A stretch of 64,000 nucleotides of DNA. Origin: Pseudomonas sp. v388. GTDB lineage: Bacteria; Pseudomonadota; Gammaproteobacteria; Pseudomonadales; Pseudomonadaceae. Positions 1-10,882 of this stretch are shown here, one piece after another (positions within the stretch are counted from its first letter, which is position 1; each line of letters starts with the position of its first letter). Below the pieces are notes generated by a model. That model had not been told where the DNA came from. It worked only from the letters and a program-made list of their open reading frames with translations, and did no database searches. The stretch covers positions 248,001-312,000 of the forward strand of contig NZ_RHQN01000001.1 in assembly GCF_003935425.1 (NCBI RefSeq). Reading direction: 5' to 3'. The translations under genes were made by a program, and so were the position numbers.

Positions 1-150
1 GGTCAGCAGGTTGCGCGGCCATGCAACGAGATCGAGGATTGCCGCTGGTTCAGCGCCGAGGATCTGGAAAAACGCAAGGTACGTGGCCCGATCAGGACCT
101 TGCTCAAAGAATGTGTGGGCGAGGGCGCCGCCGCTGGTGCCGGGCGATAG
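1..150 (+). CDS. C-terminal end of a nudix-like protein (partial)
   Basis: An open frame enters from the left edge and stops at TAG 148-150, giving the last 49 residues of a protein. The segment NEIEDCRWFSAEDLEK resembles the region after the nudix box in nudix hydrolases, where an acidic stretch is followed by an aromatic WF and a helix. The nudix box itself would lie outside the window, so the family call is an inference from this short tail. The gene ends 21 bases before the end of the convergent hypothetical gene at 172-492. Confidence 0.4.
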   Translation, partial: GQQVARPCNEIEDCRWFSAEDLEKRKVRGPIRTLLKECVGEGAAAGAGR

Positions 151-171
151 GTCAACCGACGACCGATGGCG

Positions 172-492
172 TCACCTTTGCGAGGCGGCAGCCTCGGCCA
201 CCTGTGAGCGGATGTTTTCCACGTATTGCGCCTTCAGCTTTTCTGCCAACGGCCCTAATACAGGGTTGGACTTGAAATGCTCGAATCGAGTGTCGATGGC
301 TTCGATGATCTGACTGATCGCCAGTTTGATGCTGCGCGGTTCGGCAGGATCGCAGGTAATCCCTGCCAGCTCCGTGTCCAGCGTCTTGAGGACGGATTCA
401 GCTTGCTGTAGCTGGGTGCGCAGTGCATCGAGTGGTGCCACGATCCTGGACTCCATGTCGGACATTCGGGTTTCAAAAAGGGCGTGGGGCAT
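172..492 (-). CDS. hypothetical helical protein, about 106 aa
   Basis: I do not recognise this family. The ATG at 492 gives 106 residues. They contain an N-terminal segment with heptad-like hydrophobics (PLDALRTQLQQAESVLKTLD) and a basic, helical C-terminus. The frame is open further upstream to 645, but that extra stretch is rich in Pro, Arg and Ser and looks non-coding. No strong ribosome site separates the starts at 492 and 465. The gene is convergent with the truncated gene at 1-150. The protein has no signal peptide or membrane segment. Confidence 0.45.
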   Translation of the reverse strand: MPHALFETRMSDMESRIVAPLDALRTQLQQAESVLKTLDTELAGITCDPAEPRSIKLAISQIIEAIDTRFEHFKSNPVLGPLAEKLKAQYVENIRSQVAEAAASQR

Positions 493-966
493 TCCGGAAC
501 GAGCGTTGATGCGCCTTTCCGGCGGGCTGGCGGTGTGGATTGGAACAGAAAAGCCATTCAAAAGCTTGCTGTAAATCAACGCCAATGGTCGTATGGATGG
601 ATATCGCGCCGTATGCGGTTGCAATGCCTGTCCAGAGCCCGCCATCGAAGGCCGAGCGTGTCTGGAAGCCGATTTGTAAAATCCCCTTTTATTCCGACTG
701 CCGTCTCTTCAACTTGCAGCGCTGTGTCGCTAATATGCGCGCCTTGTCGCCGCCCCTCAGGCCGCGGCAAGAATGACGCCCAGCGTGCCCTGATCCTCGC
801 CTGCCACTCAGCCGAACCAGACATCCCCGTTCATGCAGCCTTCCCGTCCATCGCAGACGCGCCCTCGCGCGTGACTCTGGTGTGAGGCGATGGTGCGTCA
901 TCAATGGGCAGCCCGCCTGCACCGTCACTTCTGTTTTCTATCGAGCTTTGAGGTTTTGAGGTCTTT
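493..966. other. intergenic region without recognised gene
   Basis: This stretch lies between the divergent starts of the hypothetical gene and the MFS transporter and should hold the promoters of both. The short reading frames across it (for example 576-824 minus and 484-885 plus) have no family resemblance and unnatural composition. I see no repeat or RNA structure that I can support. Confidence 0.5.
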
Positions 967-2280
967 ATGTCTGTGCAATTGCTGGCCATGGCGCTGGCGC
1001 CGTTACTTGGGCTGTTCATCATCAGTATCGGCAACGGAATGCTGTCGTCGTTGACCACGCTGCGGCTCGACAGCCTGGGTGAGTCGGCCACGATGGTCGG
1101 TATCGTGTCCTCTGCCTACTTCATCGGCCTGACCCTGGGTTCGATCTTCAACGACCGCCTGATCGTGCGGATCGGGCATATCCGGGCCTACAGCTGTTTC
1201 GCGGCGCTGATCGCCACGACGATTCTGTTTCAGGGGCTGTCGTCCGATCCCTGGACCTGGTTTGCCCTGCGCCTGATCAACGGCTGGGCCATGGTCGGCG
1301 TGTTTCTGGTGGTGGAGAGCTGGCTGCTGATGGCCGCCGACCCCAAGATCCGTGGTCGTCTGCTGGCCCTGTACATGATCGCCCTGTACGGCGCCGGTTT
1401 CATCGGCCAGGCCAAGCTGGGTGCGATCGCCGAGGCGGGCGGCACGGTGCCGTTCATGATCGCGGCGATCCTGGCGTCGTTGTCGCTGTTGCCCATCGTG
1501 ATGATCCCGCGTGCGACGCCCATCGTCGAACGTGCCGAGCCGCTGATGCCCATGCAGCTGCTGCGGGTGACGCCCACCGGTGTGGTGGGCTGTTTCGGTT
1601 CGGGTATCGCCATCGCCGCGATTTACACGTTGCTGCCGCTGTACCTGCAACGAGTCGGGATGGATGTGACCGAAGTCGGTCACATGATGGCGGCGGTGAT
1701 TCTCGGCGCGATGCTCTTGCAGTACCCGGTCGGACGTTGGTCGGACCACCAGGACCGGCAAATGGTGCTGGTGGTGCTGGGCATCGCCTGTGCGCTGTTG
1801 TCGCTGGTCATCCTCATGCTGCCGCCGTCTTCGCCGCTGCTGATCGTCGCGTTGTTCCTGCTCGGCGGCGGGGTGTTCGCGGTCTACCCGGTGGCGGTCA
1901 GCCACGCCGCCGACAGTGCGCCGTCCGGTGCCATCGTGCGGATGATCCAGGGGTTGCTGCTGATCAACTCGCTGGGTTCTGCCATCAGTCCGCTGATGAT
2001 TTCGCCATTGATGACCAAAGTGGGTGAGGGCGGTCTGTTCTGGGCCATGGCCGCGCTCAATGTCTGTCTGGTGTTCCTGTTCCTGTGGCGCCGCACGCAA
2101 CGCACCGAACCGGTAACGGCGGCACCGTTCACTGCTGCCGCGCAAATGTCGCCGGTCGGGGTCGAACTGCGGCTGACCGAAGACCTGGCGCAAGCGGTGA
2201 TGGACCACGAGCGGGAAACCGACGCGGCGGCGGAGGCGGGAGAAGTCGTGGAAGACGCGGTGCGCCGAGCGGTGTCTTGA
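967..2280 (+). CDS. MFS transporter, YcaD-like
   Basis: A 437-residue major facilitator with about twelve hydrophobic segments. The N-terminal half contains SSAYFIGLTLGSIFNDRLI, typical of the first cytoplasmic-loop region in YcaD-like MFS proteins. The C-terminal half carries a GRWSDHQDR loop, equivalent to the second conserved MFS motif. The last 60 or so residues after the final membrane helix form a hydrophilic acidic tail (Glu/Ala/Asp-rich), an extension beyond the usual core of about 380 residues. It stands alone and is followed by a REPIN and the rnz gene. The substrate cannot be told from the sequence. Confidence 0.82.
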   Translation: MSVQLLAMALAPLLGLFIISIGNGMLSSLTTLRLDSLGESATMVGIVSSAYFIGLTLGSIFNDRLIVRIGHIRAYSCFAALIATTILFQGLSSDPWTWFALRLINGWAMVGVFLVVESWLLMAADPKIRGRLLALYMIALYGAGFIGQAKLGAIAEAGGTVPFMIAAILASLSLLPIVMIPRATPIVERAEPLMPMQLLRVTPTGVVGCFGSGIAIAAIYTLLPLYLQRVGMDVTEVGHMMAAVILGAMLLQYPVGRWSDHQDRQMVLVVLGIACALLSLVILMLPPSSPLLIVALFLLGGGVFAVYPVAVSHAADSAPSGAIVRMIQGLLLINSLGSAISPLMISPLMTKVGEGGLFWAMAALNVCLVFLFLWRRTQRTEPVTAAPFTAAAQMSPVGVELRLTEDLAQAVMDHERETDAAAEAGEVVEDAVRRAVS

Positions 2281-2304
2281 AAGAGACGACCGATTTTGTA
2301 TAAC

Positions 2305-2380
2305 CCCTTCGCCAGCAAGCTGGCTCCTGTGCACTCGCGGCGTACGCTGTACACGTAGCAGCCACCTCGGTGGCGAAGGG
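2305..2380. repeat. REPIN-like inverted pair of REP sequences
   Basis: CTTCGCCAGCAAGCTGGCTC (from 2307) and GTAGCAGCCACCTCGGTGGC (from 2355) are two imperfect REP units facing each other across about 25 bases. Each is itself a small palindrome (CCAGCAAGCTGG; CCACCTCGGTGG). The layout matches REPINs, which are abundant between genes of P. fluorescens-group genomes and are moved by a RAYT transposase encoded elsewhere. Confidence 0.75.
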
Positions 2381-2491
2381 ACCGCTCCAGTTGCCTGCAC
2401 CTGTTCGTCGGTGCCGACGCGCGCTGTTTCGCACAGTCGGCGGCGACCGGCAAGAACGGTAGAATGCCGCTTTTGCCCCTGAGGCCCGCTT

Positions 2492-3457
2492 ATGTTCCTG
2501 CAGTTTCTCGGCACGTCGTCCGGCGTGCCCACCAAAGCCCGCAATGTCAGCGCCACGGCCGTCATTGAAGCGTCCGGCAAACGCTGGTATCTGGTGGACT
2601 GCGGCGAAGGCACCCAGCATCAGCTGCTGCGCACGTCGCTGTCGGTCAGTGAGCTGCGCGCGATCTTCATCACCCATGTGCACGGTGACCACTGCTTCGG
2701 CCTGCCGGGACTGCTCGCCAGCGCCGGTATGTCCGGACGGCGCGAACCCCTGGACCTCATTCTGCCCGTCGCGCTGCATGCCTGGGTTCGCCAGAGCCTG
2801 GCGGTGAGCGAGACGTACCTGCCTTTCGAGCTGGTTTTGCATGCACTGGAAACCGTCGGCAGTTGGCGTAATGACGTGGTCGAGGTGAGTACCATCGAGC
2901 TGTCACATCGCGTGCCCAGTTACGGCTATGTTTTCGCCGAGATCAATCCCGATCCACGACTGGACATGGAACGCCTCCAGGCTGACGGTATTCCTCGCGG
3001 CCCACTGTGGGGCAATCTCGCCAAGGGACGTGATGTGGAACACGATGGGCGCTTGCTCAATGCCAATGATTACCTGCGGCCCTCGCGGCCGGGGCGACGC
3101 ATCATCCTCTGCGGCGACAATGATCGCCCCGAGTTACTGGCCGAGGTTGCGAAGGGCGCGGACGTATTGGTGCATGAGGCGACCTTCACCCAGCCTGTCG
3201 TCGAACGCGCTGGTTCCAGCCATGGCCACAGCACCGCCGCAGCCGTGGCACAGTTCGCCGAAACCGCCGGAATACCCAACCTGGCCCTGACCCACTTCAG
3301 CGCCCGCTACCAGGACAATCCTCGGCGCAGCCCGTCGATTGACGACATTTGCGAGGAGGCACTCGGGCATTACCGCGGGCAGCTGTTGGTGGCGGGGGAT
3401 CTGCAGCGCTATCAGCTGGGCCGGGATGGACGGCTGCTTCTGGTGGATGCGGTATAG
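2492..3457 (+). CDS. rnz: ribonuclease Z
   Basis: A 321-residue metallo-beta-lactamase-fold endonuclease that removes the 3' trailer from tRNA precursors in the cytoplasm. The zinc motif THVHGDH is at residues 61-67 (His62, His64, Asp66, His67). The N-terminal [14 protein letters not shown] loop is diagnostic of the ElaC/RNase Z family. Further metal ligands are in the LCGDN segment, the HEATF segment and the C-terminal LTHFSARY region. The length is as expected for the short bacterial form. It is monocistronic, with a REPIN upstream and a small DUF2986 gene downstream. Confidence 0.95.
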   Translation: MFLQFLGTSSGVPTKARNVSATAVIEASGKRWYLVDCGEGTQHQLLRTSLSVSELRAIFITHVHGDHCFGLPGLLASAGMSGRREPLDLILPVALHAWVRQSLAVSETYLPFELVLHALETVGSWRNDVVEVSTIELSHRVPSYGYVFAEINPDPRLDMERLQADGIPRGPLWGNLAKGRDVEHDGRLLNANDYLRPSRPGRRIILCGDNDRPELLAEVAKGADVLVHEATFTQPVVERAGSSHGHSTAAAVAQFAETAGIPNLALTHFSARYQDNPRRSPSIDDICEEALGHYRGQLLVAGDLQRYQLGRDGRLLLVDAV

Positions 3458-3550
3458 GCCGGAGTCGAAACTGAAAACGGCCAGCACCGCTTCAGCGGGC
3501 AAGCAGTCCAGCTGATATCATTCGCCTCATTTCAACCCCGGTAAAACGCC

Positions 3551-3712
3551 ATGAATCGCCAGAAAAAGCTCCAGCAACTCTTCAAAGCCAAGGCCAAAAA
3601 GGCCAGCGCCAAACTGGCACCCAAGAGCAAGACCCGCTACATCAGCAAAGCTGACCGGTTGAAGCTGGCGGCCGCGGCTGATCAGGATTCGACTGTCGCG
3701 GCCGAGAGCTGA
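3551..3712 (+). CDS. small DUF2986 family protein
   Basis: A 53-residue, strongly basic protein starting MNRQKKLQQLFKAKAKKAS and containing the segment TRYISKADRLKLAAA. I recognise this as the DUF2986 family, found widely in gammaproteobacteria without known function. Lys-rich helices and the lack of any membrane segment suggest a cytoplasmic, possibly nucleic-acid-associated protein, which is an inference. The gene is too short for most automatic calls. The ribosome site is weak (GGTAAAACGCC before ATG). It lies 93 bases after rnz and could be transcribed with it. Confidence 0.7.
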   Translation: MNRQKKLQQLFKAKAKKASAKLAPKSKTRYISKADRLKLAAAADQDSTVAAES

Positions 3713-3785
3713 TCGATTCATACCCGGCCTCGCCGGAATGTCCGGCGCCTTGCGCCACTGATAATGCAGGCGCTCATGGCGAGGC

Positions 3786-3818
3786 GTGTGCAGGCGCCGG
3801 CGTGCCGGCGAACAGGCC
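3786..3818. repeat. single REP-like element
   Basis: GCGCCGGCGTGCCGGCGAAC, inside GTGTGCAG...CAGGCC, follows the REP pattern GGAGCCGGCNTGCCGGCGAA. No clear inverted partner is present, so it is a degenerate or single REP between two convergent genes. Confidence 0.5.
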
Positions 3819-3857
3819 GGTGCGTCGTCTGCAGCCAGCCGCGTCATTCTCGTCCCG

Positions 3858-5489
3858 CTAGAGCTCCTGTCGCCCGCGCATCGGCAGGTTGCGCGCATAC
3901 GCCGGTCGGTGCGGGACCTTGTTCAGGGCGTCAGTCGGTTCGTCGGTATTGCAGGCGATGTCCAGCGCCAGCTTCATCAACTCGATGTCCGCTTCCATTG
4001 GCTTGATGCCATTGGAGCCTGGCTGGGAAAAACAGCCGTGGGTCGGTGGCCCCATCCAGGGTTCAGCCACCTCGACCCAGGGTCCGGCCTCGAACCATTC
4101 CACATCATAGAGACGGCGTCTTACCACCTGGCCTGGATGCGCGCGCTGGTGAGCGTCGAACCAGTCCTCCACGCGGTCGTCCATCCAGCCGTGGAAACAC
4201 CAGAACAGCGGGTTGACGTGAGAGGACAGGGCATCGACCAGGCAGTCGTATTCCGGACTGAACCAGCGTTGGGAGAAGTCTACGGGTTTGCGGCCGGCCG
4301 GAACCGCAGCCCCGTCGCTCGGGTCGCGGGGGACGCTGGCCCAGCGAATGTGCAGCCAGTCGTGCAGGCCCAGCTCCATTTCCGAGCCGAATTGCCCCAG
4401 GGTCAGGCGTGACAGGTAGTCGGCGTCGCGATAGCGCGAATCCCACATCTGGAAATTGGCGTGAAAGGCTTCGGGGGTTTTGAGCAGCTCGGTGCCTTCG
4501 GTAAAGAACTCGTCGGAAGGGCTGAGCCACATCGGGGGCACTGAAAACCCGTCGGCGTTTTCGAAGTAGCGTACGAAACCTGCCCGGTCCTGCTCGACGG
4601 CCGGCTGCGGAAGCGGGAAGTGCCGCCAGGCGGGCGGGGCATTCAGGGCGCGGGCGATGGTCATCATGTGACGGTGCATGAAGAAAAAATCCACGCCGGC
4701 ACCGTTGCGGTCCATGTTGCGCCCACGGGCGTGACGTTCCTGGCCCAAAGGCCCCGGTTGCCAGCCCAGCCCCCGCAGGGCATCGCGGCGCGACTCCGAC
4801 AGCTCGTGCCATCGGTCCCGGGACGCATGCCAGAGCTGGTGGTACAAGCGGTTTTCCGGAGCCGTCGCCCACGCCTGGAGCTGCGGGCTGAGCTCGATGC
4901 GCTGGCGGGCGGTGGGCGTGGCGTGTTTGAGCATCACCACATCGAGCCTTGGGCCGATCAGCCCGTGCTGCGAATCGATGAACTGGATATGCCCGGTGAG
5001 TACATCCAGCCCCGATTCAAGGTGCAGGGCATGGCTGTCATCGAGCATGACCGTGAATTCGTAGACCGGCGCATAGCGCACCGAGTCACGGTCCATGAGC
5101 CGCCAGCGGATCAAGGCCGGCGTGGCGTCCATCAGATCACCCACCACCTTGTAACGCGGCAATGGCGCTGCGCGCAGATTTTCCGGCGTGTCAATGAAGC
5201 CGCGCAGCGCCCGGCCGCGCTCCACGGTGTCCAGGAGCAATTCCAGTCCTGCGGCGGGCAGGCCGAAGATGGCTGCGGCATTGCCGGCGATCTTCAGTGT
5301 CCAGATGCCGCTCAGGCGCCCGCTCAGGCGCCGAGTGTCACGGCCGGCCTGCTCGACCTGAGCCGGCGGCGGTGTCCCGTCGAATTTTTCGAGGTAACTG
5401 CTGACCTTGCGCGCTCCGAAATAAGCGGCAGGCACCAGGGCGCTGGTCACGGCCAACCCGGCAAGGACACTCCGTCGCGTCAATTGCAT
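3858..5489 (-). CDS. pvdP: Tat-exported tyrosinase PvdP (pyoverdine chromophore maturation)
   Basis: PvdP is the periplasmic copper enzyme that oxidises the ferribactin tyrosine ring to form the pyoverdine chromophore. The 543 residues begin with a twin-arginine signal (LTRRSVLAGLAV) and a hydrophobic segment ending near VPAAYFG. The tyrosinase copper sites are visible: HRH at 272-274 (CuA), HDWLH with His376 and His380, and FHGWMDDRVEDW with His433 (CuB). Length agrees with the P. aeruginosa protein. ATG 5489 is preferred over ATG 5498 because AAGGA then sits 8 bases upstream. No other pyoverdine gene is nearby, so it is an orphan here. Confidence 0.85.
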   Translation of the reverse strand: MQLTRRSVLAGLAVTSALVPAAYFGARKVSSYLEKFDGTPPPAQVEQAGRDTRRLSGRLSGIWTLKIAGNAAAIFGLPAAGLELLLDTVERGRALRGFIDTPENLRAAPLPRYKVVGDLMDATPALIRWRLMDRDSVRYAPVYEFTVMLDDSHALHLESGLDVLTGHIQFIDSQHGLIGPRLDVVMLKHATPTARQRIELSPQLQAWATAPENRLYHQLWHASRDRWHELSESRRDALRGLGWQPGPLGQERHARGRNMDRNGAGVDFFFMHRHMMTIARALNAPPAWRHFPLPQPAVEQDRAGFVRYFENADGFSVPPMWLSPSDEFFTEGTELLKTPEAFHANFQMWDSRYRDADYLSRLTLGQFGSEMELGLHDWLHIRWASVPRDPSDGAAVPAGRKPVDFSQRWFSPEYDCLVDALSSHVNPLFWCFHGWMDDRVEDWFDAHQRAHPGQVVRRRLYDVEWFEAGPWVEVAEPWMGPPTHGCFSQPGSNGIKPMEADIELMKLALDIACNTDEPTDALNKVPHRPAYARNLPMRGRQEL

Positions 5490-6023
5490 CCCAATCATCC
5501 TTCATAAGATCCATCCGTTCACCGCTCTACTGCCCCCGGGATGTAGGGTTAGTAGACTTTTTGACGGTTTTCAAGGAGTTTTAAATAACGCCAATTACTT
5601 GGCATATTGCTGTGGTCATACTGGATTTATCGATGACCCAGGCACGCCTTGGAGAACCGCTGAAGTGCGCTGGCTGGGGGCTATACCGAAGGTGCACGGC
5701 GGGATGAGGGCGTTGTAAGTCTCATGAAACAGTGCGTCTCAGGCCCGATTCGTGCCAGCGTTTTCAAGAGAAGACGCGCCGGGCAGGCCAGGCTACCGCT
5801 GGCGGCCTGCAACGGGATCACGAGGCGACACAGCCCGTTCTTCGCGAGCGTCTGTGGATTCACTGTCGAGTGCTTAATCTTTTAAAACATTTACCGCGCC
5901 TCTGGCGGGGAACTAACGAGACGGCGACAGGCTCCCTTCCTATGCGCAAGCAGCGCGAGTCTGATGGACCAGCGCATCTGCCCTGAACATCAGTCCAGAG
6001 CCGTCGAATGTTAAGGAGTCGCC
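5490..6023. other. long intergenic region, partly AT-rich
   Basis: These 534 bases separate the divergent pvdP and DUF2231 genes. The part around 5,560-5,640 is clearly richer in A/T than its surroundings and is the likely pvdP promoter region. I looked for a PvdS-type TAAAT...CGT pair with normal spacing and for a Fur-like GATAAT repeat and could not support either. The reading frames at 5681-5863 and 5732-5986 have no family resemblance. A small RNA cannot be excluded by eye. Confidence 0.4.
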
Positions 6024-6452
6024 GTGACTGTTACCGACCATCCCCATTACCGAATCACGCCAGGTCCGTTACATGCCATCTTGCTGGCCGGGACCGTGCC
6101 ATTGTTTCTCGGCGGTCTGCTGAGTGACATTGCCTACTATCAAACCTTTCAAATCCAGTGGAGCAACTTTGCCTCGTGGTTGATTGCCGGCGGGTTGCTC
6201 TTTTGCGGCCTGGCGTTGCTGTTTGCCCTGGTCAACCTGATCCGTGCGGATCGCAAGGCAGGTCGCCCCGTCGCGTATTTCCTGCTGTTGCTGGTCACCT
6301 GGGTGCTGGGCCTGTTCAATGCCTTCGAACATGCCAAGGATGCCTGGGCCGCCATGCCGTCAGGGTTGATTCTGTCGGTGATCGTCACCGCGCTGGCCAC
6401 TGTGGCGGCGTGGACCGGCTTGACCAACCTTCGTTCGGGAGGTGCGCAATGA
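6024..6452 (+). CDS. DUF2231 inner-membrane protein
   Basis: A 142-residue integral membrane protein with four hydrophobic segments (near residues 16-33, 46-68, 82-100 and 112-133). The opening HYRITPGPLHAILLAGTVP matches the DUF2231 pattern, in which a His-Pro/His region precedes helix 1. The start has a good ribosome site (AAGGAG). Its stop overlaps the ATG of the following dehydrogenase gene (ATGA), so the two are translationally coupled. DUF2231 proteins often accompany redox enzymes, and a role as membrane partner or electron carrier for the downstream dehydrogenase is an inference. Confidence 0.75.
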   Translation: MTVTDHPHYRITPGPLHAILLAGTVPLFLGGLLSDIAYYQTFQIQWSNFASWLIAGGLLFCGLALLFALVNLIRADRKAGRPVAYFLLLLVTWVLGLFNAFEHAKDAWAAMPSGLILSVIVTALATVAAWTGLTNLRSGGAQ

Positions 6453-7741
6453 GACCTCAAATCGCTTTGTCCGCCCTGAGCATGGCCCTGTTGTTGAGCG
6501 CTTGTGGTGCCGACGGGGAAAGTACCCAGGCCCTGGGGCCTGATCCGAAAATGCCGGAACAGCAGCGCACGATTCTGCCGAGCATGAAGATTGCCGAGCC
6601 GGTGGCCTGGGGCGACCAGAAACCCACGGTGCCGGAAGGTTTCAGCATCACCCCGATTGCGTCCGACCTGAGAATTCCACGCCAGACCCTGGTGCTGCCC
6701 AACGGTGACATTCTGGTCGCGGAAGGCCGTGGCGGCAGCGCTGCCAAGCTAAAACCCAAGGATGTGATTGCCAGCGTCATCAAGGCCAAGGGCAACACTC
6801 AGGTCAAGGGCGGTAATCGCCTGACCCTGCTGCGCGATGCGGACGGTGACGGCACCTACGAGATGAAGACCGTCTTCGCCGAGAACCTCAACGCGCCGTA
6901 TGGCCTGGCTTTCGCTGACGGCAAGCTGTACGTGGCCAATCAGGACGCTCTGGTTCGCTTCGATTATCAGGACGGCCAGACCAAGGCCAGCGGCGAGCCG
7001 ACCAAGCTCACCGACCTGCCGTCGGCCATCAACCACCACTGGACCAAGGCGCTGACCATCAGCCCGGACGGCCGCTTCCTCTATGTCGGCATCGGCTCGA
7101 ACAGCAACGTGACCGAGCGCGGCATGGAGGTCGAGATCGATCGGGCCATGGTCTGGCAGATCGACGCCCAGACCGGCGCGCACAAGCCTTACGCCACCGG
7201 CCTGCGCAACCCGACAGCGCTGACCATTCAGCCGGAAACCGGGCAGCTGTGGACCGTGGTCAACGAGCGTGACGAACTGGGGCCGGATCTGGTGCCGGAC
7301 TACCTGACCTCGGTGAAGGAGGGCGGTTTCTACGGCTGGCCCTACAGCTATTGGGGCCAGCACGTCGACCCGCGCGCGCAACCGCAGAATCCGGCCAAGG
7401 TTGCCTCGGCGATCAAGCCCGATTACAGCCTGGGCTCTCACGTTGCGGCGCTGGGCGTGGACTTCTCCATCCCGGCCATGGGCGACAAGTTCGCCAACGG
7501 CGTGTTCGTCGGCGAGCACGGCAGCTGGAACCGGCCCAATCCGGTGGGTTACAAGGTGATCTTCGTGCCGTTCAGCAATGGCAAGCCGGCGGGCGAGCCG
7601 ATTGATTTCGCCACCGGTTTCCGCGGCAGCGACGGCAAGACCCGCGGGCGCCCGGTGGGCGTGACGGTCGACCCGAAGGGGGCATTGATCATCGCCGACG
7701 ACCTGGCCAACACGGTATGGCGCGTCACGCGTAATCAGTAA
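6449..7741 (+). CDS. lipoprotein sorbosone-dehydrogenase-type (PQQ-like) oxidoreductase
   Basis: A 430-residue beta-propeller protein of the L-sorbosone dehydrogenase / soluble glucose dehydrogenase family, which oxidises sugars or aldehydes with pyrroloquinoline quinone. The N-terminus has a lipobox (LLLSAC), so the mature protein should be lipidated and periplasm-facing. Family features are RIPRQTLVLPNGDILVAEGR, NHHWTKALTISPDGRFLY, VGIGSNSNV, ATGLRNPTALT, FYGWPYSYWG, VGEHGSWNRPNPVGY and the C-terminal VTVDPKGALIIADD. It overlaps DUF2231 by four bases. A strong hairpin follows. The substrate is unknown. Confidence 0.82.
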   Translation: MRPQIALSALSMALLLSACGADGESTQALGPDPKMPEQQRTILPSMKIAEPVAWGDQKPTVPEGFSITPIASDLRIPRQTLVLPNGDILVAEGRGGSAAKLKPKDVIASVIKAKGNTQVKGGNRLTLLRDADGDGTYEMKTVFAENLNAPYGLAFADGKLYVANQDALVRFDYQDGQTKASGEPTKLTDLPSAINHHWTKALTISPDGRFLYVGIGSNSNVTERGMEVEIDRAMVWQIDAQTGAHKPYATGLRNPTALTIQPETGQLWTVVNERDELGPDLVPDYLTSVKEGGFYGWPYSYWGQHVDPRAQPQNPAKVASAIKPDYSLGSHVAALGVDFSIPAMGDKFANGVFVGEHGSWNRPNPVGYKVIFVPFSNGKPAGEPIDFATGFRGSDGKTRGRPVGVTVDPKGALIIADDLANTVWRVTRNQ

Positions 7742-7792
7742 GCCCGACCATCCGGGGCGTACCAGCGTCCCTGATTAGTCAGCCACATAACC

Positions 7793-7844
7793 GCCGGGCC
7801 GACGCCGCAGTTCTCAAGACTGCCGCGTCGCCCCGGCGTTTTCG
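7793..7844 (+). terminator. strong hairpin with T-run, likely intrinsic terminator
   Basis: Arms of 19 bases (7793-7811 and 7819-7837) match at 17 positions around a 7-base loop, and GTTTTCG follows. It lies 51 bases after the dehydrogenase stop and is best read as the terminator of the 6024-7741 operon. The remaining bases up to katG at 8097 contain no recognised gene. Confidence 0.75.
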
Positions 7845-8081
7845 TGCGCAACGGGATTGCCGACCATAGCCGTTGCCTATCGCCGCGCAATACTCACGTT
7901 ATTAGACGCCGGTGCATCTTTGGCTACGCTTGCACGAGCAAGTGCGCGAGTGCGTTGGGCGTACCCCTGAGTCAGACACCGATTCGTCATCGCAAGGTCA
8001 TCCCGGCCTGGCATCCTGCCCGTCACTTTCGTGCTTTTCCATACCGGCCCGGCGCAGGCCGGCGTGTCCTGATGAACATGA

Positions 8082-10346
<2,265 letters not shown>

Positions 10347-10361
10347 GTCCGGTCGCAGCCA

Positions 10362-10394
10362 TTGGGTGCCGCAGGGCGCCCAAAGGTTCGGTTT
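10362..10394 (+). terminator. possible terminator after katG
   Basis: TTGGGTGCC and GGCGCCCAA form a nine-pair stem (one G-T wobble) around GCAG, 16 bases after the katG stop. The following bases contain only a short T-rich stretch, so efficiency is uncertain. Confidence 0.5.
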
Positions 10395-10483
10395 GGTGAT
10401 CGGCGGTTTTCGTTCTATCCTCCTTCTCGCGGTTTCAGGAGAACACCGCGCACGGCCTACGGTGCAATGCCGTTGTGCCGCTT

Positions 10484-10546
10484 TGAGGACGACCTCACCC
10501 ATCATGGGCATCACTTTCCGGGACGGCCCGGTTCTTTGACCGGGAG
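10484..10546 (+). promoter_or_regulatory. guanidine-II (mini-ykkC) riboswitch
   Basis: Two hairpins with ACGR tetraloops define this RNA class. The first is TGAGG-ACGA-CCTCA (10484-10497). The second is CCGGG-ACGG-CCCGG (10518-10531). They are 20 bases apart and directly precede the gdx ribosome site GGGAG (10542-10546). CCCGGT (10527-10532) can alternatively pair with ACCGGG (10539-10544), burying the ribosome site. That stem and hairpin 2 share bases and exclude each other. Guanidine binding should favour the two hairpins and free the ribosome site, turning translation on. Confidence 0.88.
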
Positions 10547-10554
10547 AACCGAGC

Positions 10555-10872
10555 ATGGCTTGGGTTTATCTGTTGCTGGCAGGCGTATTGGAAGTGGTCT
10601 GGGCGTTCACCATGAAAAGCTCGGAAGGTTTCAGCAAACTGACGCCCTCGATCATCACGCTGGTGGCAATGCTCGCCAGTTTCGGCTTGCTGGCGGTGGC
10701 GATGAAAAGCCTGCCGCTGGGTACGGCATACACCATCTGGACGGGCATCGGAGCGGTAGGGGCATTCGTGGTCGGCATCACGGTACTGGGCGAACCGGTC
10801 AATGCGCTGCGGATTGTCGCTGCGGTGCTGATCGTCAGCGGGCTGGTGATGATGAAGCTGTCGTCCAGCTGA
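10555..10872 (+). CDS. gdx: guanidinium exporter Gdx (SugE, SMR family)
   Basis: A 105-residue small multidrug resistance protein with four transmembrane helices. It opens MAWVYLLLAGVLEVVWAF and carries the membrane-embedded Glu of SMR proteins in LEVVW (Glu13). The SugE/Gdx-type signature includes GTAYTIWTGIGAVG in helix 3. It exports guanidinium in exchange for protons as an antiparallel dimer in the inner membrane. The guanidine-II riboswitch immediately upstream separates it from quaternary-ammonium SMR pumps and supports the Gdx assignment. Confidence 0.93.
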   Translation: MAWVYLLLAGVLEVVWAFTMKSSEGFSKLTPSIITLVAMLASFGLLAVAMKSLPLGTAYTIWTGIGAVGAFVVGITVLGEPVNALRIVAAVLIVSGLVMMKLSSS

Positions 10873-10882
10873 GGCCCAGCCC

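Noticed and set aside
5490-5700. PvdS (iron-starvation sigma) promoter and Fur box upstream of pvdP
   Set aside because: TAAAT-like and CGT-like words occur, but none have the needed spacing on the correct strand, and no GATAAT-type Fur repeat is visible.
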